A stretch of 64,000 bases of DNA, from contig SAUG01000004.1 of the NCBI GenBank assembly GCA_011316305.1, forward strand, positions 1 through 64,000. The letters run 5' to 3'. The DNA is from Rusavskia elegans (taxonomy: Eukaryota; Ascomycota; Lecanoromycetes; Teloschistales; Teloschistaceae). Positions 12,635-26,600 of the stretch are shown here, piece after piece. A program made the translations under genes and the position numbers. Positions within the stretch are counted from its first letter, which is position 1; each line of letters starts with the position of its first letter. Below the pieces are notes generated by a model. That model was not told where the DNA came from. It was given only the letters and a program-made list of their open reading frames with translations, and ran no database searches.

Positions 12635-12955
12635 CTAGGCGGTAATACTATCTTTTACCTTTATTACTTCGTTTTCGTCTACGATCGTACCCGAATCTAG
12701 ACGGTCGGCTAATCTATCTAGATATTTAACGATTACTAGCTCGGTATCTAGTAGAATAAAGGCTTTTACTAGAAGTTTAATATAATTACTAAAACCGTAC
12801 GGCTTCGGCGGATTCGGAATATAAAACTTTAATATCTTTATTAAAACCGACGGATTTCGGAATTTAAAGTCCGTTATAGTAGGCGGACTAGCGAGGACTC
12901 GGTCGATATTATCGAGTAGTTTAAATTTAGCGGTTTCGAGTTCTATTTCTTCTAA
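12635..12955 (-). pseudogene. surviving open frame in RIP-damaged repeat
   Basis: A 106-codon stretch without stops lies inside the T1 element. There is no ATG, a TAA bounds it upstream and a TAG ends it. The reading is non-repetitive and protein-like, with segments such as FRNPSVLIKILKFYIPNPP and VKYLDRLADRLDSGT. I do not recognise the family. It is probably a remnant of an element-encoded protein. The local GC is clearly higher than in the surrounding sequence. Confidence 0.4.
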
Positions 12956-14074
12956 TTAAAAAGATATAATAATAGTTATAGATCTAGTATTATTAATAGA
13001 GATTTTATATATATTAGTTTCTACCCTGGACTATTACGGAAGATACGTACGTTAGATACGATAGTATAAATTAAGTCAATCTGTAGTAGTTACAGGTACT
13101 AGTAAAAGAAAACGAAGAAGAAACGACTGTAAAGTATATATATATACGAAAATGCTACTACGTTATATTTTAAATAAACTATAAAAGTTTATATTACGAA
13201 CGTATTACGAAATAGATTCGAGTTAATTTTATATAGTTTTTTAATTTAAATTAATTAGACTAGAGTACCAGTTTCTATATCGTTTATCTAACGCTAGCGT
13301 ACTAATACTAAAGTAAATTACTTACGGAACCGACGGTTAATCGGATACTAAAAAACGAATAAAATAAAATTAAAATAGTTAAATATTTAAAAATAGAAAT
13401 ATAGAAATAAAATAAAATTATTTAAATAATCGTCGGCTAGAAATTAAATTCGAAAATTAGAATTTTAAACGAATTCGTATACTTTTATAAACTTTTAGCG
13501 TATTCTACTACGATAATATAATAAATCTTTAGAAAAATCTATAGCTACTAATTATATTATTCTACTATAATATTTAATATACTATCTATTATATTTGATC
13601 CAAAGCTATTATTTATAAAATTTAAATTAATTGTAAACTATAAATACGATAAAAGATAATCCGATACTAAATATAAATTTTATAAAAAAATAGAGTATAG
13701 ATCGTATTATAATATATAAATACTTTTAGAAATTTAAAGGAAGAGATTTTTAAAAAAACGTAGATATAGAAATAAAAGCCGTATTAGAATAAAATACTAG
13801 AAATTATAAAATAGATTATAAAGTCGATATAGAAATTAATAGTAATATAATAAAATAATATATACTATATTAAATATTATTCGAAATATAATATTATATT
13901 ACGAAAACGATCTATATATTAAATCTTTTACGGAAAATATAGAAAAAACGATAACTATCGAATAGATAAAATAGAAATAAAACGAAATAATATATTAAAA
14001 TAATATATCGAATATAAATAAAACTATCTAGTATAGGAAGATTTATTTCCAATATTTTTCTAATCTAATCTCGT

Positions 14075-16944
14075 TAGATTGGTTATTTCGATATAGATTT
14101 CTATCGGTATTTCGGAAATCCGATCCGAATTTTAATAAATCGATTTAATCCGATCTGTTAAATAATTTAAATCAGTTTCTAATATTAGAACTAAAAGTTA
14201 AATCGAATTATAAAATAGAAACTAATAGAAACTTAATATCATCTAATATATAATTATATTAAATAATCGAATATTATAATTTTTATAAATGATTATTACT
14301 TTAGATATATTATTTCTTTTAATTATAAAAAATAATTTAGATAATAAAGTACGGTAATATATTTTATTTTATATTATCTAATATAACGGCTATAATCTAT
14401 ATTTTTTTTTTCTATAAAAATTCTAGATTATATATTTCTTTCTCGGATCTTTTAATTATATAAAATTCAATTATTAACTAGTTTATTATTATCTAATTTT
14501 ATTTTTAAATTTTTTATTAAATTTTTAATAAACTATAAATTTTATATATAAATCGTAATTTATTTAATACAAATTACTATTGGATTAATATCTAATTAAT
14601 AAAAAATATATTTATATTTAAATAATAAAATAATAAAATAGTGTATTATTTACTAAAATACTAATAAAATATATTTCTATAGAATTTTATAGAACCGCTA
14701 ACGCTATATTCTATATTCTACCAATTTTAACTGAACTAACTACTTTAATAACGATATCTTCGAAGATATTATAATATAATCTAGTAAATAGTATTTTAAA
14801 ATTCAGATTATTAAAATTCTTTTAATAGTAATAGATAATTTGAAAGGTTATAGTATTAGTTTTTTATTAATATTTCCACCGATATTTTATTAACTGGATT
14901 ATTTAAAATATATTATTTTAGAATATTGTCTTTTCTATTATATTAGCGGATTTTTTTATTCGATTCTACTATTTCTAATCTTTTTTGACTTTCTATAAAT
15001 TGATTTTATAATATTTTTATAGATTATTACTAGAAAACTTTCTAGTACTATTATATAATTGATTATATAATATTAAAATGTTATTAAACCGATTAATATA
15101 TACTATAATTACGTTTATACGATATAATAAATGAAATAATAAATAAGATAATAAAGTGAATAATATATTAGATATTTTTAGTAATAGTTACTTAATAATA
15201 AAAAAAGAATTCAATATAAAATTTAGTTAATTAATATAATTATCGACTAGATTTCGGTTAAAATAAATAATTTTATAAATTTATATATACTTTGAATTTA
15301 TTTCTATATATATTTCTATATATATTTCTATATATACTTTTATATATATTTCTATATATATTTCTATATATACTTCTATATATATTTCTATATATATTTC
15401 TATATATATTTCTATATATATTTCTATATATATTTCTATATATATTTCTATATATATTTCTATATATATATCTATATATATTTCTATATATATTTCTATA
15501 TATATTTCTATATATATTTCTATATATATTTCTATATATATTTCTATATATATTTCTATATATATTTCTATATATATTTCTATATATATTTCTATATATA
15601 TTTCTATATATATTTCTATATATATTTCTATATATATATCTATATATATTTCTATATATATTTAACTATTATTTTATATAGATTTTCTCTAGTATTAATT
15701 TCATTATTCTATTATATTATCTACGCTACTATAAAATATTCGTAAAACTTAATTTCTGAATTAAAATTACTATCTATAAAGTCTAAATCGGTCGTAAACC
15801 GCGAACGCGATAAAAAAATAATCGGATTTTAAATATATATTCTATATAAAATGATATAAAAATTTTATTTCTATATATAAATATTTTTAGAAACTAAAGA
15901 AAACCGATATATAGAAAACTATAGATCTAGATATAAAGGTCGTTTTAAAATAAAATACCAAAAACGAAAAATTTAAATAGTAAAATAGAATAAAATAGAT
16001 TATATTGGATATTAATATATATATGATATTTTATTATAAAACTAAATTCCGTAATAAAATTCGTTAAAAAGAAATAAAAAAATAATATTTATTAATTAGA
16101 TAAAATAGAAATAGAATAAAATAATATATTAAAATAATGAAAAAAAAAACTATATAATTTATTATTATTTATTTCTAATATTTTCTTAAATCTACTATAG
16201 TCTATAGCCATTAAAAATATATATAGAATAATTTTAATAAAATAAATAATTCTAATTATTAATTTTATTTAATAATGAATGATCTATTATAATAGTTTTA
16301 AAGTATTTAAAACTTCTAGAATACTAGAATCTCTATAAAAATAGTCGAAATTTACTAGAGAATTTAGTTATTGTAGTAATATAGCTAATTTGGCTATCGA
16401 ATTTTCGTATAAAAAAGAAAAAGAAAATACTAATAATATTATCGAAACTAATAATAAAAACTAGATAGTAGAAAGATTTTCTACTAAAGAAAATAATACG
16501 AAATTCGAATTTAATAAAAATTTAGCTAAAAATATTAATATTAATCGGAATAAAAATAAAAATTAAAAAAAATATAGATAAAAAAAGAAATATAAAAAAA
16601 GAAATAGAAATAAAAATAGAAATTAAAAATAATAAAAATATAAAAAGAATTATTAAACTATATAACTGATTATTTATATCTAGAAAAAAGAGATTTAGAT
16701 AAATATATTATTTTAATATATTATTATATTATTAAAAAAATATAGATTTTATAATATAGAAAAAAAGGTTTTAACGGTTTTAATAAATTAATTTCGGATT
16801 TTCGGATTGAATCTAAAATTAAATCGGATTAAATTCTAGAATAATCTAACGCGATTTGGTTCGATATCTAGAAAAATCGGAATCGATTCGGATCGGGTCG
16901 GTTTTTTTAATTCGAATTCGAAATCCGATTCGACGATCAATTTA
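14075..16944 (+). mobile_element. hAT-like element H1 (2,870 bp) nested in T1
   Basis: The left end tagattggttatttcg and right end ...gatcaattta read as near-inverted termini. Flanking 8-mers are aatctcgt (14067-14074) and aatatcgc (16945-16952), which agree except for two transitions and one transversion. The interior is collinear by eye with 19,409-21,855 and, inverted, with 23,700-26,806. It is longer than those because of a ~370-bp minisatellite. All coding capacity is lost to RIP. Confidence 0.65.
15298..15662. repeat. 12-bp minisatellite TTTCTATATATA
   Basis: About 30 near-perfect copies of a 12-mer, TTTCTATATATA, with a few variants (tttata, atctat). The 129-residue open frame it creates is a repeat artefact (periodic FLYI), not a gene. 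The array is inside H1 and absent from the sibling elements. Confidence 0.95.
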
Positions 16945-17010
16945 AATATCGCTATTAAAAATCCGAATATGGTAATTTTAATGAAATATATAGTTTTAAT
17001 CGTATATTTT

Positions 17011-17442
17011 GGCCTGGTGGCGCAGCGGGGCCTGGTGGCGCAGCGGCAACGCTGCGTGACCGGGAGGCCCAGCGGATCCAGCGCTCTTCGGAGTTAGCGG
17101 AGTTAATCCGGCGGGTCGGGGGTTCGAATCCCTCGAAGGCCAACCCAATACTTGAGTTTTTTCTATCGACTAAGTCGATTTTTACAGAGTTTTAAAATAC
17201 AGAGGGCCTAGTCAATAGATCGTCTCGGCCTAGCCCGATCGATCGAATTAAATTGAGTTAATTAAGGTTAAATAGATTACGGTTTCCCTCTGGGTTTTAG
17301 TCCAGATCTAGCTCCTTCGGGAGTCCTTAATTGAGTTTTCGGTAAAGATTCGAGTCTAAATAATTGCGTAATCTGATCGATTAGTACCTCTAGTACTAAT
17401 TCGTGAAAGACGATCAAAAATCCGAATGATTAATCGCATATA
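17011..17442 (+). mobile_element. tRNA-derived SINE, copy 1
   Basis: A 432-bp retroposon with a tRNA-like head. Box A TGGCGCAGCGG is at 17036-17046 and box B GGTTCGAATCC at 17121-17131, both close to the polymerase III consensus. It is flanked by a 14-bp target duplication, taatcgtatatttt (16997-17010) and taatcgtatgtttt (17443-17456). The first 18 bp of the head are duplicated in tandem (17011-17028, 17029-17046). It is homologous over its length to 36,820-37,243. This copy keeps many CA/TG dinucleotides, so it is younger or less RIPed. Confidence 0.85.
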
Positions 17443-18015
17443 TAATCGTATGTTTTATTTAATAACGAGTAATCTATTATACCGGATTCTAAAAACTTTA
17501 GTTCGCTAGAATTCTAGATTCTTTACGGAAATAGACGGCGTTTACTAAAAAAATTTAGTTATAGCGGAAATACTGTTGATAAATATATCAAATCTTTCTA
17601 TAGAAAAGAGAAAAAAAATAGCGATAATATCGCTAAAAAAAATTAAATAATAGAAAAATACTTCTCTAAATAAAATAATAATAAATTTAGAAATAATAAA
17701 AGTTTAGCTAAAAGTATTAAATCTAATAATCAGAATAAAAATATAAAAGAAAAAATAAAAACGGATTATAATAAAAATATAGATAAAAATAAAAATAAAG
17801 ATATAAAGAAAAGTATTAAACTATTTAACTAATTATATAAATCGAGAAATAATAGTCTAGCAATAATATATTATTTAAATATATTACTATAGAATTTATA
17901 GACAATATAACGTAAAATAAAATTTATATTTTAATATTAAAATTAAAATTTCATATTTAATTTTAGCGTTTTAACGGATCGAATTCTAAAAAATTCCGAT
18001 CCGGCGGCCAGTCTA

Positions 18016-19408
18016 AATATAAAAATATAGTAATCGTGAAAATAATAAAATAATCTATAAAGTCTATATATATAAAATAGAAAATAAAATTAGTAGATTT
18101 GATTATATAATATTAATCATTTTAGATTAATATTCGCTAATATAATTATAATCTAGCTAATGAATAATCGTAATAGTTACCGATTTTATAAAAAAAACTT
18201 TTATTTTTAAAAAAAGTTCTTTCGGTTTTCTAATTAGTATATATTAAAAAAAATGTTCGAATATTTAAATAGTTTTAAACGATTCGAAATTAAAGATAAA
18301 AAAATTTAAAAATAGATTTATCCTATTATATATAGCCGGAGCTCGAATATAAATAACGGATTTTATCTAATATAATCAATCAATAATATTATATTAGATA
18401 GATTTTACTATATCTTTTTACTAGAGAATTTTTATATTAATTATATATTTTTATCTAAATATATTATAAATTTAATCCAAAAAAAACGATATCGATTAGT
18501 ACTATTTTTATATTTCGTATTCTATTTAATATTTCTATTTATTCTAATTAGCTAAAATTTATATAGTTTCGAATATTATTTTTGGCTAGTTTAAAATAAT
18601 CTTTTTAGATTTCTATCGTTAATATTCGATATATAAACTCTAGTATTATACTAGATATTCGATAAATACTTTTCTATTTCGACGATTCTAATTACGATAA
18701 CAGAATAGACGTTCGATTAAATAATTAATTCTATTAGCCGACGTTAAAATAGATTCAATTAGCTATTACTAGTAGAGATTTTTATAAAATAGTTTCGCAG
18801 GTTCTAGATAAATAATCGAAATAAAAAACTATAGCCGATTTATTAATTTAAATAGACGAAAATAATAAACTAATAGATTAATTCTTTTAAAATTTTTAAA
18901 AGATTTAGCGAATTACTATTTAATTTTATAATTTGAATTTTTTAAATTAGATATAGTCTATTTTCGATAAAACTATAGTTTGATCTAATTACCCGCGCGG
19001 AAAAACAACTATAAATATTTTTGATTATATTAACGTTTTAATACTATAGCGGTTAAATATTTCTAGTATCGATATATATTAACTAGTAGAACTATAACGA
19101 TTTTTCTACGACAATAGAATATATATATACTATAGATTCTATAATTATTAACGTATTTATTTTAGCGGATAAAATAGATAGAATAAAATTTATCTATATA
19201 GGCGGCGCTATTCCTAGTCGCTAAAATTATAGCGAAATCGTAGTATTTTTTTTTCGAAACATCTATAATTAGAGTATCTTTTTCTATTTTTACTAGATCG
19301 AGTCTTTCTTTTATTTATCGGCTATATATTATTTATATTAATATATAATCTATACTATAGTTTATAATATTAGAAAATATAATAGAAAATCGAAATAAAA
19401 TTATTAGC
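18016..19408. other. RIPed sequence, no gene seen
   Basis: AT-rich, CA/TG-poor sequence with stops in every frame. Part of it (about 18,020-18,150) resembles 38,640-38,790, so it is repeat-derived. No element boundaries could be drawn. Confidence 0.5.
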
Positions 19409-21855
19409 TAGATTAGCTATTTCGATATAAATTTCCGTTAATATTTCGGAAACCCGATCCGAATTTTAACGAATCGGTTTAATTTAATCTATTAAATAGT
19501 TTAGATTGGTTTCTAATATTAGAACCGAAAGTCAAATCGGATTATAAAATAGAAACTAATAGAAATCTAATCTAATCCGACCTATAATTATATTAAATAA
19601 TCGAAAAAAAAAGTTTTTAAAAACAATTATTACTTTAGATATATTATTTTATAAAAATGTAATAAATATTTTAAATATTTTGAAACGAAAATGTATTTTA
19701 TTTGATATTAGTTAATATAATAGCTAATATTTATATTATCTGTTTCTAGAAAAATTCAAAGCTATATATTTCTTTTTCGGATTTTTTAATAATATAGAAT
19801 TCGGTTATTAACTAGTTTATTATTATCTAGCTATATTTTTGAATTTTTTATTAAATTTTTAATAAATTAAAAATCTTTAATTTAAATAATAATTCGTTTA
19901 ATATATATTACTATTGGATAAAATATATAAATTATATAGATATCGTCGTATATAAATAGTAATATAATAAAATAATATATTTATTTACTAGATAAATAAT
20001 AATATATATTTCTATAAAATTTTATAAAATTATTAATATTATATTCTATATTTTAATAATTCAAATCGAATTAACTATTTCTATAATAGTATTTTTAAAA
20101 TTAGATTATTAAAATTCTTTTAGTAGTAATAGATATTTTAAAAGATTATAGCACTAGATTTTTATTTATATTTTTATTAATATATTATTAACTCGATTAT
20201 TTATAATATATTATTTTAGAAGATTACTTTTACTATTATATTAACTGTTTTCTCTTTTTATTATCCGATTCTATTACTTCTAGTCTTTTTTAGATTTCGA
20301 AAAATCGATTTTATAATATTTTTAAATATTAGAATATCTTTTAACGCTATTATACTATTTAATATATTATTAATTCGATTAATATTTATAAAAATTCCGT
20401 TTATACGATATAATAAATAGAATAATAAATAGTATAATAAAATATATATTATATTAGAAGTTATTAGTAATAGTTAATTAATAAATAAAAATCGGAAATA
20501 AAATTTAATTAGTTAATATAATTATTAGCTAGCATTCGATTAAAATAAATAAATTCGTATATTCCTATAAATTTCTAGCGTATTTTTCTATATTTTTCTA
20601 TATACTTTTAACTATTATTTAATATAAACTTTCCCTAAAATTAATTATATTATCTTTCTATATTATTTAAGCTACTATCTAGTACTTTATTATATCGAAA
20701 ATAAAATTACTATCTATAAAATCTAAATCGGTTATAAATCGCGAATATATTAGAAAATAGTCGAAATTTAAATATATTTTATTAATATATATAAATGTTT
20801 CTAGAAATAAAAAAAATCGATATATAGAAAACTACAGATTTAAATAAAAGAATTTTTTTAAAATAAACTATTAGAAATAAGAAGACGGACTATAGAATTA
20901 GTAAAAAACTTTATAATAATATGATAAAATAATAAATATTATATTATATATAGATTGATATATAGTAATTTATTATAAATCTAAACTCCGTAATAAAACT
21001 CGCTAAAAAGAAATAGAAAAAGTGATAATTATTAATTAAATAAAATAAAAATAGAATAGAATATTATATTAGAATATTAGATTAAATATAAATATAACTA
21101 TCTAATTTATAATTATTTAGTTCTAATATTTTCTCGAATCTACTATAGCTACTAAAGATATAGATAGAATAATTTTATTTAAAAAAATAGCTCTAATAAT
21201 TAGTTTTATTTAATAATAAATAATCTATTATAATAGTTTTAAAAAATTTAAAACCGTTAGAATATTAGAATTTCTATAAAAATAGTCGAAAATTATTAAA
21301 AAATTTAGCTATAATGGTAATACGGCTAATATAACTATTAAATTTCCGTAAATAAAAAATATTAAAAATATTATCGAAGTTAATAATAAAAACTAGATAA
21401 TAGAAAAATATTCTACTAAATAAAATAATATTAAATTCGAAAATAATAAAAATTCAGTTAAAAGTAATAACTTTAATAAAAATAAAAATATAGAAAAAAA
21501 AAAAAATATAGAAAAAAAAATAGAAACCGAAATCGAAAATAATAAAAATATAAAAAAAATTATTAAACTATTTAAATAGTAATTTATATCTAAAGATAAT
21601 AAATTTAGATAAATATAATATTTCGATAGAATATTATATAATTAATATAAAAATAGATTTTATAATAGAAAAAAGGAAATATTAATAGTTTTAATAGATT
21701 AAACTCGGGTTCTCGGGTTTAACTCGGAACTAAATTAAATTAAATTTTAAAAAAATTCGACCCGACTTAATTCGGTATCTAGAAAAGTCGGAACTGATTC
21801 GGATCGGATCGGTTTTTCTAATTCGATTTTAAAACTCGATCCGACGGTCAGTTTA
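19409..21855 (+). mobile_element. hAT-like element H2 (2,447 bp)
   Basis: It begins tagattagctatttcg and ends cgacggtcagttta. The flanking 8-mers ttattagc (19401-19408) and ctattggc (21856-21863) differ only by transitions, supporting an 8-bp target duplication damaged by RIP. It is collinear with H1 and with inverted H3. No reading frame survives. Confidence 0.75.
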
Positions 21856-23699
21856 CTATTGGCTATCGGTTATATTTTTCTAATATAGTAAAAAGATAAT
21901 ATAAAGTAATTTCGATTATCTAGTTATTATTTTCTAATTATCTATCGGCGAATAGATACTAGAAAGTAATAAAAAATAAACGAATTTCTAATTATTCGAA
22001 TATTATAGACTATAGCTCGCCGATAAATTTATAGTTTCTATCGAATATTATTATCTTCGATATTTTCTATAAAATTTAATATAGACGATTAAATAAAACT
22101 ATTATCTAATTTCTTCCGGATTATATTACTTTATCTAATATAATTATAATGATTTTTATTAATTTATCTATAACTGATAGTATTAGAATAAAATCGATTA
22201 ATAGAATATAAAAGGTTTCGCCGGATATATAATTAGAGGACTTCGGAACGAATTGGATCGAATCGAATTCTAGAATATAAACGGGTTAGAATATAAACGA
22301 ATTTTTACGGAATTTTTCTATTTAACGGACGATTTAATTAGTTCTCGCGCTAGTATAGGCGCTAAATTAATATATAGAAATTTTTCTATATTTTGAAATA
22401 TACAGAAGCTAAAATTAGTATATACGCTTGTTTAGCGTCTATATTAAATTAATAATAATCAATTTTAAAAACTATTATTTATTAGTAAATTTCGATCCGA
22501 ATCCGACCTATTTTAATTCGGATCGAATTAAAATTTATATAATCCGACCTAAACCCGATCCGAACCCGTTTAAATCGAATTCGAGTCGGAAATCTCTCTA
22601 TTTCGTTCCGAAAAGTAAAAATTAGTTAAAGTAATCTAAATAGTCTATAGCGAGATATTTATCTCGTTTAATAATCGAAATAGTAAACGATATACTTTTT
22701 ATACTTTTTTGCTATATTAAAAACAAACAATTGATTTATTAGTCGTTTATATAATCGGACGTGGTTAGAATATCCGATATTGTTATAAACTTTATAAAAT
22801 AGTTTATAGTTTAAAACGGTAGATATTATAACGCGGCGATCTATTTTTTTATTATTAAAATAGATAAAATTTCGACGGAGTAAAAAAGATAGACGAATAC
22901 TATTTTCATTTGATATATTATTACTATAGAACTATTCGAATATTTTAAAATAATTTATATTTTCTATATATACTTTTTTAATTTTAATTTTAAACTTTTT
23001 CGATAATTTTATTATAGCGATTAGATGATAATATTTTATTTAATAAATAAATTCGGCGTTTCCGGTATCTATTTTATTTATATAACGTATTTCGAAAAAT
23101 CTCTAAATCTCTATTATAATAGAAAACCGAGATAATATATCCGAGATAATATTAAATTTATTAGATTTATATCAAATATCTAATATAATACTAGATAGTT
23201 ATTTAAATAAATATACGTAGCGAAAGTTAAATTATATAATAAAAATAATATTTATATTATTCTATTTAGTTCTATCTATAATTATTTAATTGTTACTATA
23301 AATAACTATAATATAATAGAAAATTTCGATAAAATAATATAGTTTTTTTACTATCTATATAAATTCTATAATTTCGAATTCGATTAACTAGTATTTTATT
23401 TCTATAGCTATAAATATTCTAGATAAAAACAGAATAGATTTAATAGATTTCTATTTGGAAAATCTATCGTTTTTATATTTAAAATAGTAAATATTAATTC
23501 TAATATTTCGAAGACTAATATCGATATCGATATAAAAAATTTGTATAACTATAAAATAAATTATTATTTCCGGTCGAGTAAATAATTTCTATACTATCCG
23601 ATAAAACTCTATTTTTTCTTTTATTAAAATTATAATTTTTGTTTTTATCGTCTTTTTTTTTATATATTACCGATTATTTATCGCTTATATAAAATTAAA
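21856..23699. other. RIPed sequence between H2 and H3
   Basis: CA/TG-poor sequence without usable frames. A CpG-retaining patch at 22,480-22,600 resembles transposon termini. The 65-codon frame at 22,428-22,625 is a by-product. No gene is seen. Confidence 0.45.
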
Positions 23700-26600
23700 T
23701 AGATTTATCGTTAAATCGAATTTCGAATCCAAATTAGCTAATCCGATCCGATCCGAATTAAATTCGGAAATCTAGATTTAATCTATTAAAATCGCTAAAA
23801 TCTACATTTTTATATTATAAAATCTAACTTTTTTTTATAATATAATAATATATCGTGGTAATTTATATCTAGATCTATTATTAATAGATATAGATAACTA
23901 GTTAGATAATTTAAAAAAAATTATTTTCGATTTTTATTTCCGTCTTTTTTTTATATTTTTTTTTTCTTTTTTCTATATTTTTATTTTTATTTTTATTTTT
24001 ATTTTAATTAAAATTTATATTTCTAGTTTAATTTTTATTATTTTCGAATTTAATTTTTATTTTATTTAGTAGATTATTTTTCTACTATCTAGTTTTTTTT
24101 TATTAATTTCGACGATATTATTAATATTTTCGTCCTTTTTATTATATAGAAACTCGATAGCTATATTAGTAGTATAACTACTATAGCTAAATTTTTTAAT
24201 AAATTTCGACTATTTTTATAAAAATTCTAATATTTTAGTAGTTTAAAGTTTCTTAAAATCGCTATAATAAATTATTTATTATTATATAAAATTAAAAATT
24301 AAAATTATATATTTAGTTAAAATTATTTCGTTGATATTTTTAATAGCTATAGTAGACTAGAAAAAATATTAGAAATAAATAGTTCAAAATTAGATAATTT
24401 TATTTATATTTAATATATTTTTTTAATATTTTATTTCAATATATTATTTTATTCTATTATTTTATTCTATTTCCATTTTATCTAGTTAATTAATATTATT
24501 TTTATCGTTTTTTATAACGTATTTTATTTTAGAATTAGATTTTATGGTATAATACTATATATAAATCAATATCTAATATAAATTATATAGTTCTATTATA
24601 TTACTATAAAGGTTTTTACTAATTCTATAATTTTTTTTTATTTCTAACGTTTTATTATAAAAAAAACTTTATTATCTAAATATATATTTTCCTATATATC
24701 GGTTTTTTTTTTAATTTCTAAAAACGTTTAAAGATAATAATATAATCTATATTTTATTTTATTAAAAATATTTATTTAGATTTCGATTATTTTCTATCGT
24801 ATTCGCAATTTATTTTCGATTTTGATTTTTTAGAAAGTAATTATAATTTAGATATAACGGAATAATAGAAAAAAACGCAGATAATATAATAAAATAATAC
24901 AATTAATATTCGAAAAAATTTATATAATATTGTAGTTAAAAGTAAATAGAAATATATAGTAGAATATACTAGCAGTTTATAGAAATATATAGATTTATCT
25001 AGTTTAGCCGAAATCTAGCCGACAGTTATATAAATTAACTAAATTTTATTTTCTATTTTTTTTTACTAATTTACTATTACTGTAAATTTTTAATATAATA
25101 TATATATCGTACTCTATTATTTATAGTTCTTTTTATTATAATATATATTAATTAGATTAATGATATATTAGTCTAATAGAAAAAATTTATGATAGCGTTG
25201 AAAGGTATTTTAATATATAAAAATATTACGAAATCGATTTATAGAAATCTAGAAAATATTTAAAAAAGTAAAATCGAAAAAAAGAAAAGAAAATCCGCTA
25301 GTATAACGGTAAAGATAATATTTTTAAAAAATATATTCTAAATAATTCAATTAGTATATCGATAGAAAAATAAATAAAAGACTAGTACTATAACTTTCCG
25401 AAATATCTATTACTATTAGAAAGATTTTGATAAATTGATTTTAAAAATGTTATTTACTAGACTATACCGCGTAATCTTCGAAGATATTATTATAGAAATT
25501 AATTCGTCTAAAATAATTAAAATATAAAATATAACGTTAGTAATTTTATAATATTTTATAAAAATATATATTATTATTAATCTAGTATATAAAGGTAATT
25601 TTTTATTATATTATTATTTTTAAATAACTATATTTATAGTATTTAGATATTAATTTAAAAGTATTTTATATTGGATAAATTACTATTTAAATTAAAAAAT
25701 TTTAATTTTATTAAAATTTAAAAGAAAATTTGAAAATATAGCCAGAAAAAAATAAATTAATTAATAACCGAATTTTATATATTTAAAAGATCCGAGAAGA
25801 AGATATATAGTCTAGAATTTTTCTAGAAAAAAAATATTTTAAATTACGGCCGTTATAAAAGCTAATATTATATAGAATCTGTTATCGTTTAATATTATCT
25901 AAATTATTTATTAAAATTTATAAAATAATATATTTAAAATAATATAAATTTATAAAAACTATAGTATTCGACTATTTAAGATAAATATAATTTATAAATT
26001 AGACTAAATCGAATTTTTATTAGTTTCTATTTTATAAACCGATTTAATTTTCGATTTTAATATTAGAAACCGACTCGGATCGTTTAGTAGATCGGATCGA
26101 ATTAATTTACTAAAATTCGGATCGAATTTCATCAGCATTTCCCAAAACCGGCTTGAAGCCGGTCTCAGCCGTCTCAGCCGTCTCAGCCAGTTCTCAGCCG
26201 GTATGGCTGAAAGCGGCTTGCAAGCGGCTTATTAGCCGGTCTCGGGTATACCCGAAGCTGCGTGGCTGCGCGGCTGAGACGGCTAAGATAGCTGAGCGGC
26301 TGAGACGGCTGAGACCGGCTAAGAAAATTTAGAGATTCGATTTCAAACTCGTTTAAATCCTTATTAGTAGTTAGTAGGCCTATATACGCCTATATATAAC
26401 GCTAGGCTAGCTTCGTCTAGATCGAAAATATTAGGTTTCCTTACTAGAATTTAACTAGATTAGGTTTAGCGTAGTTTATTAAATAGATATTCGACTTCCG
26501 TTGTTCCCGCTTTTAGCGGCGGCCGCTAAACCTTATTTTCGAGTTAGGTTATATAGGTTTATTTTTAGCTTATATATAGATTCTATTTTAGGCTGTTTAC

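Larger units (their letters stand above)
10313..18015 (+). mobile_element. composite hAT-like element T1 with nested insertions
   Basis: The left terminus tagattgattatttcg at 10313 and the right terminus ending ggcggccagtcta at 18015 match the ends of the other hAT-like elements in the window. Flanking 8-mers are actataga and aatataaa (one transition, one transversion), so the target duplication is only approximate. Inside lie two nested MITEs (10,629-11,588), a complete smaller element (14,075-16,944) and a SINE (17,011-17,442). The T1 interior resembles that of the 30,246-37,831 element. No intact transposase remains. The pairing of the two ends is inference. Confidence 0.4.

Noticed and set aside
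15292..15681. 129-residue FLYI-repeat frame
   Set aside because: Produced entirely by the 12-bp minisatellite; no biological protein signal.
16955..17143. 62-residue minus frame
   Set aside because: Antisense translation of the SINE tRNA-like head.
22428..22625. 65-codon plus-strand frame in AT-rich block
   Set aside because: Asn/Ile/Tyr-rich by-product of RIPed repeat.
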